From Sphingobacterium sp. SYP-B4668 (GTDB lineage: Bacteria > Bacteroidota > Bacteroidia > Sphingobacteriales > Sphingobacteriaceae), in contig NZ_CP115483.1 in assembly GCF_027627455.1 (NCBI RefSeq), forward strand, positions 4,030,001 to 4,094,000: DNA of 64,000 nucleotides, read 5' to 3'. Each line of letters starts with the position of its first letter. The first letter of the stretch is position 1. The position numbers and the translations under genes are program-made. Under the pieces are notes generated by a model. That model was not told where the DNA came from. It saw only the letters and a list, made by a program, of their open reading frames with translations, and ran no database searches. Shown here in pieces: positions 16,740 to 25,974 of the stretch.

Positions 16740-19214
16740 TTATTTTATCTGACCTGCAAGCAATTTATCCGCCAAGAGCTTCATGTAGAAACCACCGACT
16801 ACACTCCTTGCTTTGAAATTTTCACGGATACCGGTATTGGAATCATAAAAGTCATTCAACGGAACCCGAGATTCGGTCTCAATAGCATGTCTATATACTG
16901 GTTTGATCAATGCATCAAATTCCTGACGAGTAGGTGCAAAAACAGCGGTCCACAGAATCCAATCGTTCTTAGTGTAAGCTTTTCTGCTATCCAGTGGTAT
17001 ACCAAACTTATTTTGTTGAGTCAGGTAATATTTAATTTCGGTGTTATATACTTTTTGCGGAAATAAATCCAGTCCTAGAACTTTGTCCCATACCAAATTG
17101 TATTTTTGGCTCCAAGTATTTTTATTATCAAAAGTAAGCGCATAGTGGTCGCCAGCATCTGCCATCTCCATCCACTTTGGCACCATCTGATCGGCTATAG
17201 CACGATATTTCTTGGCCGTTTCAGTTTCACCGATTACCTCCGCCATTTGTGCATAACAAGCTATACCTACAATAGCCTTGACCGACAGGTTTGCATTTCG
17301 GGCCAAATGACCTGCAAAGTCGTCCGTACACAACTGCGTCTTAGGGTCGAAGCCTTCTTTCACAAGATAATCTACCCAAGTAGTAAGCGTCTTCCAGTGT
17401 TGCTTGGCATAACTGCCATCTTGTAGTACCTTAGTAATGGCTGCCGTTAAAATAATCATATTGCCAGACTCCTCCACTGGCATAGGCTCGCCATAGGTCT
17501 GACCGTTAGCAAAAGGGTAGGTACCTAAGTCATGTGCCGCCCAAGGATAGGGATATTGACCACTCTCACTAAAGTAAAATATACCATTTAACATCCCCTT
17601 TAGCAATTCAGGATTGTAGATAAGGTACAAGGGTGCTGATGGGTAGGTGACATCTACCGTGTTGATGAATCCACCGCTGTTATTTTCTTTGGACAACCAC
17701 AATAGTTCCCCTTCAGGGCTTTTGACTAATGTATGAGCAGCAATACTCTGACGATATGCAAGTATAGTCAGGTGAGCATATTCCTTACCACCAGAATGGA
17801 GAGCATCAGCATATACTTGTTTATCAAATGAAGTACATTTGTTCACCACAGACTCATATTCATCAGCAGCTTTAATAAGCTGATTCTCTATAGTTTCTGT
17901 ACCCGAATTGTTCCACCATGGCCTTAGGTTGTTTTTAAAATATTGAATTGCATAAATCTCATCGTATCCTAGTTCAATGAAATGTTTCACTTCAGCATTC
18001 CCAACGTTACCAAAAGGAATCACCGTGTTTAAGGATAATGAAGTTCCCTTTGAAGCGGTAGATGTGTTAACGCCGTTTCGAAACGCATCCACAGCAGTGG
18101 CCACAGGCGTTACAAATTGTTCGACACCATTTGCTTTTGGCGCAGCTACATAGAAATACCCCCAGTCGATACGCATATCATCTGCACCCTTCCCCAAGAC
18201 AGGCTGTTCAACAGTTCCTGCTTTTAGTATCGACAGTCCTCCTGTTGTATATTTTTGAGCTGTCACCTCCTGTGATGGTCTATACACTGCTATATTAGAT
18301 GATGCACCAAGAAATACTTTTACTGCGTGCCGTTTATTATCATTCGCTTGTACACTATATGTAATATAGGAGACTGGTCTAGACAGTAAATTCAAATCGT
18401 CCATGAGTAGAGGAGATGTGAAAGTCAGTTTAAGATTTACTTTGCCTGCTACAAATTTATAGATTGTTTGTGTCGCCGTAATCTCTACATCTTTTTGCAC
18501 AGCCATCTGTATTTTGGGCCCGCTTTCCTTCAACCTATCCACCAAACCAAAATCCAGGAATCGACCACCAGCAGTATTTACCAAATGAATAGCTATTACA
18601 TTCTGTCCCGCTTTAAGATCCGTTTTAAGAATTGGCAGATATTCAAATTTATTGGTCCAACCAGCTTTATCATAGATTTTCTTGCCGTTCAAAAATACCT
18701 CAACATTATCATCGTGGTTCAATTTTAAGAAAAGTTCATTGATGCTAGCTGGATTAACGATATCAAAAGTTCTCCTTACCCAGATATCATCCGATTTCCA
18801 AAGGGTTTTGACATGCTTTTCGTCATCACCTATAGGTGCAGCACCCGATTTCCAATCTTCCGCGGAGTAGTTTAGAGATGTCCAATCTCCATGCGGCTTA
18901 GTTTCGCTATATTGTACAGTATATGGGCCGTCATGAGAGGTATTAAGTATCGTTTTATAGTTTGGTTCTTCTTTACCCAAGAAACGGTAAATGTTTCCAT
19001 CTACATTAATTAACCCAAGCAAAGAATGATCTGCATCTGTCCAGTGCTTAGTAGTAGATTCATTAAGTTGATCTGTAGTTGACCAGATACTGAAATTCGG
19101 ATTGTGCGTGATTAAAGGATAGGCTGGGGCCTTCCTTTGTTGGGCTTCGACTTGGCCTATTGCCAACATGCAGCATAAAAAACACCAAACATTCATTCTT
19201 TTGAGTTTGTTCAT
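16740..19214 (-). CDS. Secreted glutaminase-A-like protein (DUF5127/DUF4965/DUF1793 type)
   Basis: The start at 19214 (MNKLKRMNVWCFLCCMLAIG) gives a clean signal peptide ending near VEAQ; ATGs up to 19295 would add 27 residues with no function visible. The 824-residue protein has the family opening APAYPLITHNPNFSIWS, a beta-sandwich part (about 40-430) and an (alpha/alpha)6-like catalytic part (about 450-824). Signatures are HSGGKEYAHLTILAYRQ, GEPMPVEESGNMIIL, DFAGHLARNANLSVKA and SVVGGFYMKLL. Named after fungal glutaminase A, bacterial members are more likely glycosidase-like or of unknown specificity. It is exported and monocistronic, with two stacked hairpins after its stop. Confidence 0.85.
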   Translation of the reverse strand: MNKLKRMNVWCFLCCMLAIGQVEAQQRKAPAYPLITHNPNFSIWSTTDQLNESTTKHWTDADHSLLGLINVDGNIYRFLGKEEPNYKTILNTSHDGPYTVQYSETKPHGDWTSLNYSAEDWKSGAAPIGDDEKHVKTLWKSDDIWVRRTFDIVNPASINELFLKLNHDDNVEVFLNGKKIYDKAGWTNKFEYLPILKTDLKAGQNVIAIHLVNTAGGRFLDFGLVDRLKESGPKIQMAVQKDVEITATQTIYKFVAGKVNLKLTFTSPLLMDDLNLLSRPVSYITYSVQANDNKRHAVKVFLGASSNIAVYRPSQEVTAQKYTTGGLSILKAGTVEQPVLGKGADDMRIDWGYFYVAAPKANGVEQFVTPVATAVDAFRNGVNTSTASKGTSLSLNTVIPFGNVGNAEVKHFIELGYDEIYAIQYFKNNLRPWWNNSGTETIENQLIKAADEYESVVNKCTSFDKQVYADALHSGGKEYAHLTILAYRQSIAAHTLVKSPEGELLWLSKENNSGGFINTVDVTYPSAPLYLIYNPELLKGMLNGIFYFSESGQYPYPWAAHDLGTYPFANGQTYGEPMPVEESGNMIILTAAITKVLQDGSYAKQHWKTLTTWVDYLVKEGFDPKTQLCTDDFAGHLARNANLSVKAIVGIACYAQMAEVIGETETAKKYRAIADQMVPKWMEMADAGDHYALTFDNKNTWSQKYNLVWDKVLGLDLFPQKVYNTEIKYYLTQQNKFGIPLDSRKAYTKNDWILWTAVFAPTRQEFDALIKPVYRHAIETESRVPLNDFYDSNTGIRENFKARSVVGGFYMKLLADKLLAGQIK

Positions 19215-19843
19215 CTCAATAATAGATTTTTGAAAAGGTTTAAACATATCGTACGGAAAAATTGACGTGAAGCTCATATGCGGTTCGGAATACAATCGCT
19301 ACGGTCTTCATGAAATAATAAAATGCTTTTGAATATCAGCTTCGGACTTGTTTGGATTTATATTTTAAAAATGCTTACGACCTTCTTTTTTAAAAAAAAT
19401 AAGGTATCTTTTAAAGATATAGCAATATTTCTATCTCAAAAAAACGCAATAATGTTGTAGCCAGAAAAAGCTTAAACAAATATTTAGATAAATTTCAAAC
19501 AGATCCTTAATCCTGAAAATCAAATAACGCTTTAATATTTTAAAATCAACAGCGAAATCGTATCAATTTAGGTTCAATTCATATCAATTTAGTAGTGCGC
19601 TGTTATTGCACTATTCTATTTCTCCCCAAAAACCTTCATCATGCTTTACAACTTTTCTAAAGGTTTGATCAGTGGATATTGGTCAAATGCTCAAAAACAA
19701 CATCTCATGTATACCAGCAAAGCTAATTACCTACGATTAACAGACTAAGTATCGAAAAGCAAAAATGCCAATAGGTCACATTACTAAAGAGATCGGAAAA
19801 AAATTGACTTTCTATCTCAGTAGCTTCGACTTCAATATTTCTT
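19215..19843. other. 629-bp intergenic region with a 21-bp-period direct repeat
   Basis: No gene is recognised. TATCAATTTAG occurs at 19561-19571 and 19582-19592, 21 bp apart, and is a candidate operator for the minus-strand gene starting at 19214. No clear T-run hairpin was found after the FAD-oxidoreductase gene that ends at 19844. Confidence 0.45.
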
Positions 19844-21277
19844 TTATATCGAAATATCAAAAACATCCTGAAGTGCCAGCTTAGCCGCATGGTAACCGCA
19901 CATCCCATGGACTCCTCCCCCTGGTGGCGTAGAAGATGAACAAATGAAAACCTTTTTGATAGAAGTCCTATATGGAGATAGACTTAATGTAGGTCGGGTA
20001 TATAATTGGCGAATATCGATAATTCCACCATTGATATCACCACCTATATAATTTGGATTATAGGCTTCCAAAGCATGCGTATCCATTACACTTGTCGCTA
20101 AAATTCGATCTTTGAATCCTGGAGCAAAGCGCTCTACCTGATTTTCAATCTGTCTTGTCATATCCTGTTTAGAGCCATTAGGTACGTGACAATAGGCCCA
20201 TACGGCTTGCTTACCTTCTGGTACACGAGTGGCATCAAACAAGCTTTGTTGCGCCAACAGTACAAACGGCTTTTCAACGTGATATCCTTTTGAGGTTTTC
20301 CATTCAGCTTCCGCAATCTCCTCAAATGTATTACCCAAGTGTACCGTACCAGCAGATTGGGCTTCGGCAGACACAAAGGGAACTGGTCCATCTAATGCCC
20401 AATCAATTTTAAAAACACCCATACCATATCGATATTTCTTCAATTGACCTCTATACGATTTTTGAAGTCGAGCACCTAGAATCCTGTCCAGTTGAAGGGG
20501 GCTAACATCAAACAGCACTGCGCGGTGGGAAGGCAAGTCTTCTAAGTCTTCAATCCATACACCTGTATGAATCTCCCCCCCCAGTGACACAAAATATGCA
20601 GCCAAAGCGTCGGCAATAGATTGTGACCCTCCTTTAGGTATTGGCCATCCCTTACTGTGCCCTACAGCCAACAACATCAACCCAACTGCTGACGAAGCTA
20701 CATTATTCAAAGGTTGAATAGCATGTGCAGCCATTCCCGCCCAAAGACCACGAGTTTTAGAGCTTCGAAATCGATTCACCAGCCAAGCTGCGGGCTGCAA
20801 AGCCTTTAGACCAAATCTAGCCATTAATAAAGGGTGTTTCGGAAAGCGCAGTGGTCCCATACTATCACGAGATAGCGCACCCCACTCGCGAACGAAAGGC
20901 TCTATTAATGATCTATACCGTTCTGCATCTTTCCCTAAGCCATGTGCCGTAGCCGTAAGAGATTTAGATAGATAAGCCGAGCTTCCATCATCAAAAGGAT
21001 GCGCTGCCGCTAGGGGAGATTCAATAAATTCTAGACCGTAATCGGCCAATGGAAGTGTAGAAAAGAAAGGGGATCCCACTGCCATAGGATGGATGGCAGA
21101 GCACACATCATGCGCATAGCCAGGCAGCGTCAATTCCAAAGTACGCATACCACCACCTATCGTATCCTTCCCTTCTATCAATAGAACCGAAAGTCCCTGC
21201 TGTTGCATTGTAATAGCGGCAGCAAGACCATTAGGTCCAGATCCTACGACTATAGCATCATATTGGTTTTTATTCAT
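19844..21277 (-). CDS. FAD-dependent oxidoreductase of the phytoene-desaturase/PYROXD2 type
   Basis: The ATG at 21277 is used (a TTG precedes it). The 477-residue protein opens with a dinucleotide-binding fold, VVGSGPNGLAAAI, followed by LIEGKDTIGGGMRT. It ends with the family FAD-contact stretch SSSTPPGGGVHGMCGYHAA. The NGLAAA variant is typical of the CrtI-like group that includes PYROXD2 rather than of true carotenoid desaturases. No carotenoid genes are nearby. It is the last gene of the SusC/SusD-sulfur operon, 10 bp after the CstB-like gene, so it may oxidise the imported compound. The substrate is unknown. Confidence 0.82.
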   Translation of the reverse strand: MNKNQYDAIVVGSGPNGLAAAITMQQQGLSVLLIEGKDTIGGGMRTLELTLPGYAHDVCSAIHPMAVGSPFFSTLPLADYGLEFIESPLAAAHPFDDGSSAYLSKSLTATAHGLGKDAERYRSLIEPFVREWGALSRDSMGPLRFPKHPLLMARFGLKALQPAAWLVNRFRSSKTRGLWAGMAAHAIQPLNNVASSAVGLMLLAVGHSKGWPIPKGGSQSIADALAAYFVSLGGEIHTGVWIEDLEDLPSHRAVLFDVSPLQLDRILGARLQKSYRGQLKKYRYGMGVFKIDWALDGPVPFVSAEAQSAGTVHLGNTFEEIAEAEWKTSKGYHVEKPFVLLAQQSLFDATRVPEGKQAVWAYCHVPNGSKQDMTRQIENQVERFAPGFKDRILATSVMDTHALEAYNPNYIGGDINGGIIDIRQLYTRPTLSLSPYRTSIKKVFICSSSTPPGGGVHGMCGYHAAKLALQDVFDISI

Positions 21278-21287
21278 CAAAACTTTA

Positions 21288-22733
21288 CTAGGGTTTAATA
21301 TTTTTTATAGCGGGACCGAAATCATAAATAACAGCATCCGGACGACCCCGTCGAAGTAGGCTACTTCCTATTGCAGACCGATAACCTGAAGCACAATGCA
21401 CTACAATAGGTTTGTCGGTACGGATTTCAGAGATTTGCTTCTTCAATTCTGGCAACGGAATATTCACCGCATGGCTAAAAATACGGTTTTTATGTACTTC
21501 GTTCTCATTTCTAACGTCAATAATGTAATAATCTTCGGGATGTTCCAACACATCATTTACATCCAATTCTGTTGGCCCCTCTTGGAATCGGTTATAAATC
21601 AAAGCGCCCGATACCTGACCTTCATACCCAATCTTAGCCACTTGTTTTAGTCTTTGGTGCAAGTGTTCTTCATCCTCACTAATGAGATAAAATTTCTCTC
21701 CCGGCTGAATGATTGTACCCAACCACGTTTCAAATTTACCATTCCCAGGTATTTGGATAGCACCTTTGATATAGGACGTTATAGCGTACTTCTGCGGTCG
21801 AGTATCTAGCTGGAGGACATGCGAGGGAAGTGGAATATTCGTTGGCAGAATATCAATCAAGGACAAACTGGATTGGAGATTTTCCGCACCCTTCAGATTA
21901 AGATTTACATCAAATGGGAAATAAGCTGGAACAAATGCCAAATCTGCCAATATCCAAGAAACAAATTCCCCCTCTCCTTTTATCTTAAAAGCTGGATTAT
22001 GAATGCGTTCATAACCCAGAGTACTGGTTGCTACATCCCGAATACCCGAGGCACAGAGTGATCCAGCACCATGTGCTGGATAAAGGGCAAGAGAATCTTC
22101 CAATACACTTAATTTGTCTTTCACCGTTCGATACATCGCACGCGCAAGTGCCTCTCGACTACTAGGCGAACCTTCATCTGTATCTCGCAAATCAGGACGA
22201 CCTACATTTCCAAAAAGCAAAGTATCTCCTGAGAACAATGCGATATTCCGATTCTGATCTTGTAAGACCAAGGATATACTTTCTGGAGAGTGCCCCGGAG
22301 TATGCAATACCTGTAGACGAACGGAATTGTTCAAAACAATATAATCACCTTCTATCAAGGCCTTATGGCCAAATTCTGCTAGATAGTCTTTACCCACATA
22401 AATTGGAATTTGAAGTCTACGCTGCAATTCGGCATGCCCACTCACGAAATCTGCATGGGGATGGGTTTCGACTACAGCAATAATCTTCAGATTCTTTTCC
22501 TCTGCAAAATCCAGGTAAGGCTGCACATCTCTTGCTGGATCTATTAGTAAAATAGATTTTGCATCGTAAACCGCATACGCAAATTGTGACAGACCTTCAT
22601 CGACAAATTGTTGAATCTCAAAATTTCGATTTACTTTGTCTTTATTTACAGCCAGCCCTTTCTCCGATAGGTATATTAGCCCCAATCCTATTATCCCCTC
22701 TTTAACAAATTGTCTTCTCTGCATCAGTGACAT
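21288..22733 (-). CDS. CstB-like persulfide dioxygenase with pseudo-rhodanese and rhodanese domains, exported
   Basis: The 481-residue protein starts MSLMQRRQFVKEG, an RRxFxK twin-arginine-type signal followed by a short hydrophobic run. An MBL dioxygenase domain follows: HPHAD at 91-95, HTPGH at 144-148, SGD at 168-170, YPAHG near 218. A rhodanese fold without cysteine spans about 300-380, and a C-terminal rhodanese with active Cys near 447 (HCASGYRS) completes it. This is the domain order of CstB, which oxidises persulfides and makes thiosulfate, but CstB is cytoplasmic. The gene overlaps the preceding rhodanese by 10 bases; ATG 22724, overlapping its stop, is an alternative start. Export is inferred. 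Confidence 0.83.
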   Translation of the reverse strand: MSLMQRRQFVKEGIIGLGLIYLSEKGLAVNKDKVNRNFEIQQFVDEGLSQFAYAVYDAKSILLIDPARDVQPYLDFAEEKNLKIIAVVETHPHADFVSGHAELQRRLQIPIYVGKDYLAEFGHKALIEGDYIVLNNSVRLQVLHTPGHSPESISLVLQDQNRNIALFSGDTLLFGNVGRPDLRDTDEGSPSSREALARAMYRTVKDKLSVLEDSLALYPAHGAGSLCASGIRDVATSTLGYERIHNPAFKIKGEGEFVSWILADLAFVPAYFPFDVNLNLKGAENLQSSLSLIDILPTNIPLPSHVLQLDTRPQKYAITSYIKGAIQIPGNGKFETWLGTIIQPGEKFYLISEDEEHLHQRLKQVAKIGYEGQVSGALIYNRFQEGPTELDVNDVLEHPEDYYIIDVRNENEVHKNRIFSHAVNIPLPELKKQISEIRTDKPIVVHCASGYRSAIGSSLLRRGRPDAVIYDFGPAIKNIKP

Positions 22734-23167
22734 CCCTTTCCGTTGTTATCCCTGTTTACTTTTTCACCTATGAAATAGCCCTTTTCTTCCCATGCCCTTA
22801 TTCCTCCCTTGAGCCCCACCACTTCTTGGATCCCAAGATGAGTCAAATAATCCGCAGCTTCGCTACTTCTATTTCCGCTTTTACAATAAATGTATACAGG
22901 TCGCCTCTTATCTAATTTTTGCACAACCAGCTGGAAGGCTATGCTGTCTTTCCAGTTTAATAGAATAGCCCCCGAAATCGTCCCCTCTGCAGTCTCGATA
23001 GGTGTACGTACATCAATCAATTGTATGGCCGTGTCCACAAGCAGACGATCATGAAAGTTTTCAGCTTCGCAAAGTTTCTTTTGCTGTGCAAATCCAGAAT
23101 GAGCTACAAAAAACAAGAAACCTACCATCCAAAAAGGTCCCATTTTTCTAATTTTTAGATTATTCAT
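22724..23167 (-). CDS. Exported single-domain rhodanese
   Basis: Start ATG 23167 overlaps the upstream stop (ATGAATAA) and gives a 147-residue product with signal peptide (IRKMGPFWMVGFLFFVAHSGFAQ). Upstream starts to 23212 lie inside the previous gene. One rhodanese domain follows, with LIDVRTPIETAEGTISGA near 50-68 and the active-site loop YCKSGNRSS, Cys near 95. A basic and electrophilic six-residue loop of this kind transfers sulfane sulfur. The predicted location is the periplasm. It is sandwiched, with overlaps on both sides, between a DoxX-like gene and the CstB-like gene, so stoichiometric expression is likely. Confidence 0.85.
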   Translation of the reverse strand: MNNLKIRKMGPFWMVGFLFFVAHSGFAQQKKLCEAENFHDRLLVDTAIQLIDVRTPIETAEGTISGAILLNWKDSIAFQLVVQKLDKRRPVYIYCKSGNRSSEAADYLTHLGIQEVVGLKGGIRAWEEKGYFIGEKVNRDNNGKGCH

Positions 23168-24626
23168 AGTTATAAATATTATTACGTGTATACCATCCTT
23201 CGCCGATAGCATGCTGATGCTTATGCTTGCTTAGTATGACATTAATGGAGTCTTTGTCATTGATTCGTCCCGCCAATCTAATATTACCGTTAGGCAGTCG
23301 ATTATACTCCCAACGCAAGATATGCAGACTATCTCGCCACACCGTTTGGTACTTGTCCCTCAAATCCATCCTAATATTACTGCGCTCACGGACCAGTTCC
23401 CTAGCAAATTTCTGGTTCTTATCAACGAGGTACAAATAATTTTCAGCACTATCGATTTCATAATAGAGATATCGCTTTCCTCCGGCCCGACCAGTAAACT
23501 CATAATCTTTGAATAGATCAGTGGCTTTAGGAGTACCATTATCTAGGTTTATGGCATATGCCTTATTAACTGTATAGACAAATGTGGAGTAGCGTTCAAA
23601 AACCGCATCATGCCATCGAACAGAGTCACTTGGATCGTATGGTAGAGTCTTGCCATTGAGATCAAATTTAGAGATATGATAATATCCCGCCGCATTGGCA
23701 AGTCCGGGTACAATTGGTTCCTTGAGCTTACCTTCGTTGTAGTGCATCTCATAGCGTTTGTATCCATAATAAAAAAGAAACAATAATATAAAAAGGTATT
23801 TACCTCCAAGGTATGCTACTCTCCACCCAGGAGTTCTCCAATTGGGGGTATAATAATTGGGAGCAAAGTCTTGTCGTTTAATAAATACCTGCCAGATGCC
23901 CGGTAGATATTGTAATAAGACAAAAACAGACAGTACTACAAAATATCCACTATAAAGGTGTACAGCTCCATCATAAGCCAGGTTTGCATGTGCAATATTA
24001 TATAGAACACCTGCATTAATAATAGCCCCTAAGGCTGTAGTTTTTCTAAAAAACATCAATATCCCAGCTCCTATTTCCAAAAGTCCTAGAAAGATCTGGT
24101 ACCACAGAGAAAGTCCTACAGCTTGCCAATACAATTTGAAAGGAGCGTAGTCACCAAAGGCAGTATGCAGATTAGCCTCTGAGGGAAATGGCATCTGCAT
24201 TGGGTACAATTTAAGATAACCGAAGGCAATGATTCCAATAGCGATACGATAACGTGCGAGTACACGTAGCCAATAATACCCCTTTGCGACATTAATCGGG
24301 GTCGCGTTACGACTTAACCACGCCCAGAGGTAGGCTCCTGTGGCTGCGATGATGGCTGTAAGCCCCCAAGAGGCAAAGGAATACAACCCCCACTTACCAC
24401 TTTCTCCAGCTATATCGATGAGTCCGGGACGGAATCCGGCCATCGAAGACAACACCTCATACAATGATTTGCTTTTGAAGAGATGAGCATACCATTCATA
24501 CTTTACAGGAATGACAAAAAGTAAGATAAATATAAAAAAGAAACGGAAAATAATATTTCTTCCAGAATCCCAACGGTCTATGGACTTATTCACATATTCC
24601 GATTCGACGATAGTGCTTTGTGTCAT
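23160..24626 (-). CDS. DoxX-like membrane protein with large C-terminal soluble domain (copy 2)
   Basis: The 488-residue protein has about six or seven membrane helices. The first is near 25-45, then a DoxX-type core near 120-240 (YRIAIGIIAFGYLKLYP, GLLEIGAGILMFFRKT, NIAHANLAYDGAVH) and another helix near 275-290. About 180 hydrophilic, beta-rich residues follow (AAGYYHISKFDLNGK to the end). The neighbouring gene encodes a clear paralogue with the same order. DoxX relatives include the small subunit of thiosulfate:quinone oxidoreductase, which is suggestive beside rhodanese genes, but most DoxX proteins have no proven reaction. A quinone-linked or sulfur-linked redox role is inferred. Confidence 0.75.
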   Translation of the reverse strand: MTQSTIVESEYVNKSIDRWDSGRNIIFRFFFIFILLFVIPVKYEWYAHLFKSKSLYEVLSSMAGFRPGLIDIAGESGKWGLYSFASWGLTAIIAATGAYLWAWLSRNATPINVAKGYYWLRVLARYRIAIGIIAFGYLKLYPMQMPFPSEANLHTAFGDYAPFKLYWQAVGLSLWYQIFLGLLEIGAGILMFFRKTTALGAIINAGVLYNIAHANLAYDGAVHLYSGYFVVLSVFVLLQYLPGIWQVFIKRQDFAPNYYTPNWRTPGWRVAYLGGKYLFILLFLFYYGYKRYEMHYNEGKLKEPIVPGLANAAGYYHISKFDLNGKTLPYDPSDSVRWHDAVFERYSTFVYTVNKAYAINLDNGTPKATDLFKDYEFTGRAGGKRYLYYEIDSAENYLYLVDKNQKFARELVRERSNIRMDLRDKYQTVWRDSLHILRWEYNRLPNGNIRLAGRINDKDSINVILSKHKHQHAIGEGWYTRNNIYNYE

Positions 24627-24631
24627 AGTTA

Positions 24632-25963
24632 TTAATAGATTTTAATAGGTTTACGTCGCCCTTTATGCAGTAAATATTCCTTAGAAGTACGTTGCAGTAC
24701 GACCTGTAGTGAATCTTTCGCATTGGATACTCCGGAGAGGACAAGCTGATCTTTTCCCGACTGTTTCACATGGAAAACAAAGCGATCACCTTTAACAATC
24801 TTATTTTGCAGCTCTATTCGGCGACCTCCATCACGAATTTCATAACGATAAAAATGTCGGCCTCCGTTACCCAATTGTTCAAAATTTCGAAGACTATCTA
24901 CCTGATACACAATCTTGGGTCTGGTACTGTCCACTACACCTGCGTTATTATCTCGAATACTCAATGTATTCCATTTTTCAAAAATCACATTTCTCCAGCG
25001 CACTTCATCATCCTGCGAATAAGCAATTGTGTCAGCATTGCGGACAAATCTAGTTACCTCATAATATCCAGCAGCATCTTTAAGCCCCGCTTGATTAGAA
25101 TAGGGATACCGTTCGTTGGACCAAATTCGATATGTCCCCCCCAGTAGTATTAGCACCCAAATGACTACTGCTATCTTGAGCCCTTTTCTAAATTTCAAAT
25201 ACCGCTCTTTATATACAGGTTCGTAAGTATCGGCCTTAGTATATCTTTCTAAGAAAAGTAAAGCATATAAACGAGGAAGGTCATACCACAAAATGGCAAA
25301 CGACAGCAATAGCAAAAAGGAACTATATACTTGCTCACCGATACCGTATGCATAGTTAGCCAAGACAATATTGAGCAACAGGCAGAATGCTATAGCAGCA
25401 CCTATTACGGTAGTCTTTCGAAACAAGAGCAACAAGGCCGCTCCTATCTCCATAAGACCAAGTGTCGGGACATATCCTGCAGAGCTGATAGAAGTGCTCA
25501 GAAAATAGACTTTCCATGGTAAAAAATCCCCATACTCGGTATGCAAATCGCTAAGCGTCGGTAGAGGCAACATAACGGGAAATAGCTTAACGATACCAGT
25601 CGCAAATAGTGCTATAGCAAGACGATATCGTAGCAAAACTCTGAGGATATAATAGAGCCTATCCGCTGGAAGTGGCTGCTTATATAACACCTGTAGGAGC
25701 GCACTTCCACACAAAGCGACAACCAATGCAATCAACCAATTCAGATAACCTGTCAATTGCAGCCCTATTTGTTGAGCTTCTCGAAAGAATGAAGTATGAT
25801 AAGTCGTCAGCTGATAAAAACTCTCAACACTCAACACTTTGCGACTAATGTCAGCACAAAGTGTAGGATTGAACGGAATGCTCAATAGGCCAAAAAAGAA
25901 AATAGCAACAAGCAGAACAAAGACCTGGCCTTTGCTCCATGAATCATGTATGGATGTATTCAT
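24632..25963 (-). CDS. DoxX-like membrane protein with large C-terminal soluble domain (copy 1)
   Basis: ATG 25963 (MNTSIHDSW) is preferred over a GTG three codons earlier. The 443-residue protein aligns by eye with the gene after it: YRLAIALFATGIVKLFPVML, GLMEIGAALLLLFRKTTVIGA and the DLHTEYGDFLPWKVY loop match equivalents there. A C-terminal domain of about 160 residues (AAGYYEVTRFVRNADTIAY onward) is shared. The two copies are diverged throughout, so the duplication is old and both were kept. The position directly after SusD means both are made with the importer. It may form an inner-membrane redox pair with its paralogue. Confidence 0.75.
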   Translation of the reverse strand: MNTSIHDSWSKGQVFVLLVAIFFFGLLSIPFNPTLCADISRKVLSVESFYQLTTYHTSFFREAQQIGLQLTGYLNWLIALVVALCGSALLQVLYKQPLPADRLYYILRVLLRYRLAIALFATGIVKLFPVMLPLPTLSDLHTEYGDFLPWKVYFLSTSISSAGYVPTLGLMEIGAALLLLFRKTTVIGAAIAFCLLLNIVLANYAYGIGEQVYSSFLLLLSFAILWYDLPRLYALLFLERYTKADTYEPVYKERYLKFRKGLKIAVVIWVLILLGGTYRIWSNERYPYSNQAGLKDAAGYYEVTRFVRNADTIAYSQDDEVRWRNVIFEKWNTLSIRDNNAGVVDSTRPKIVYQVDSLRNFEQLGNGGRHFYRYEIRDGGRRIELQNKIVKGDRFVFHVKQSGKDQLVLSGVSNAKDSLQVVLQRTSKEYLLHKGRRKPIKIY

Positions 25964-25974
25964 CTTAATCACGA

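Noticed and set aside
19844-21277. Carotenoid biosynthesis gene
   Set aside because: The FAD protein is CrtI-like, but the NGLAAA/PGGGVHGMCG pattern fits the broader PYROXD2-type group and no crtB or other carotenoid gene is nearby.
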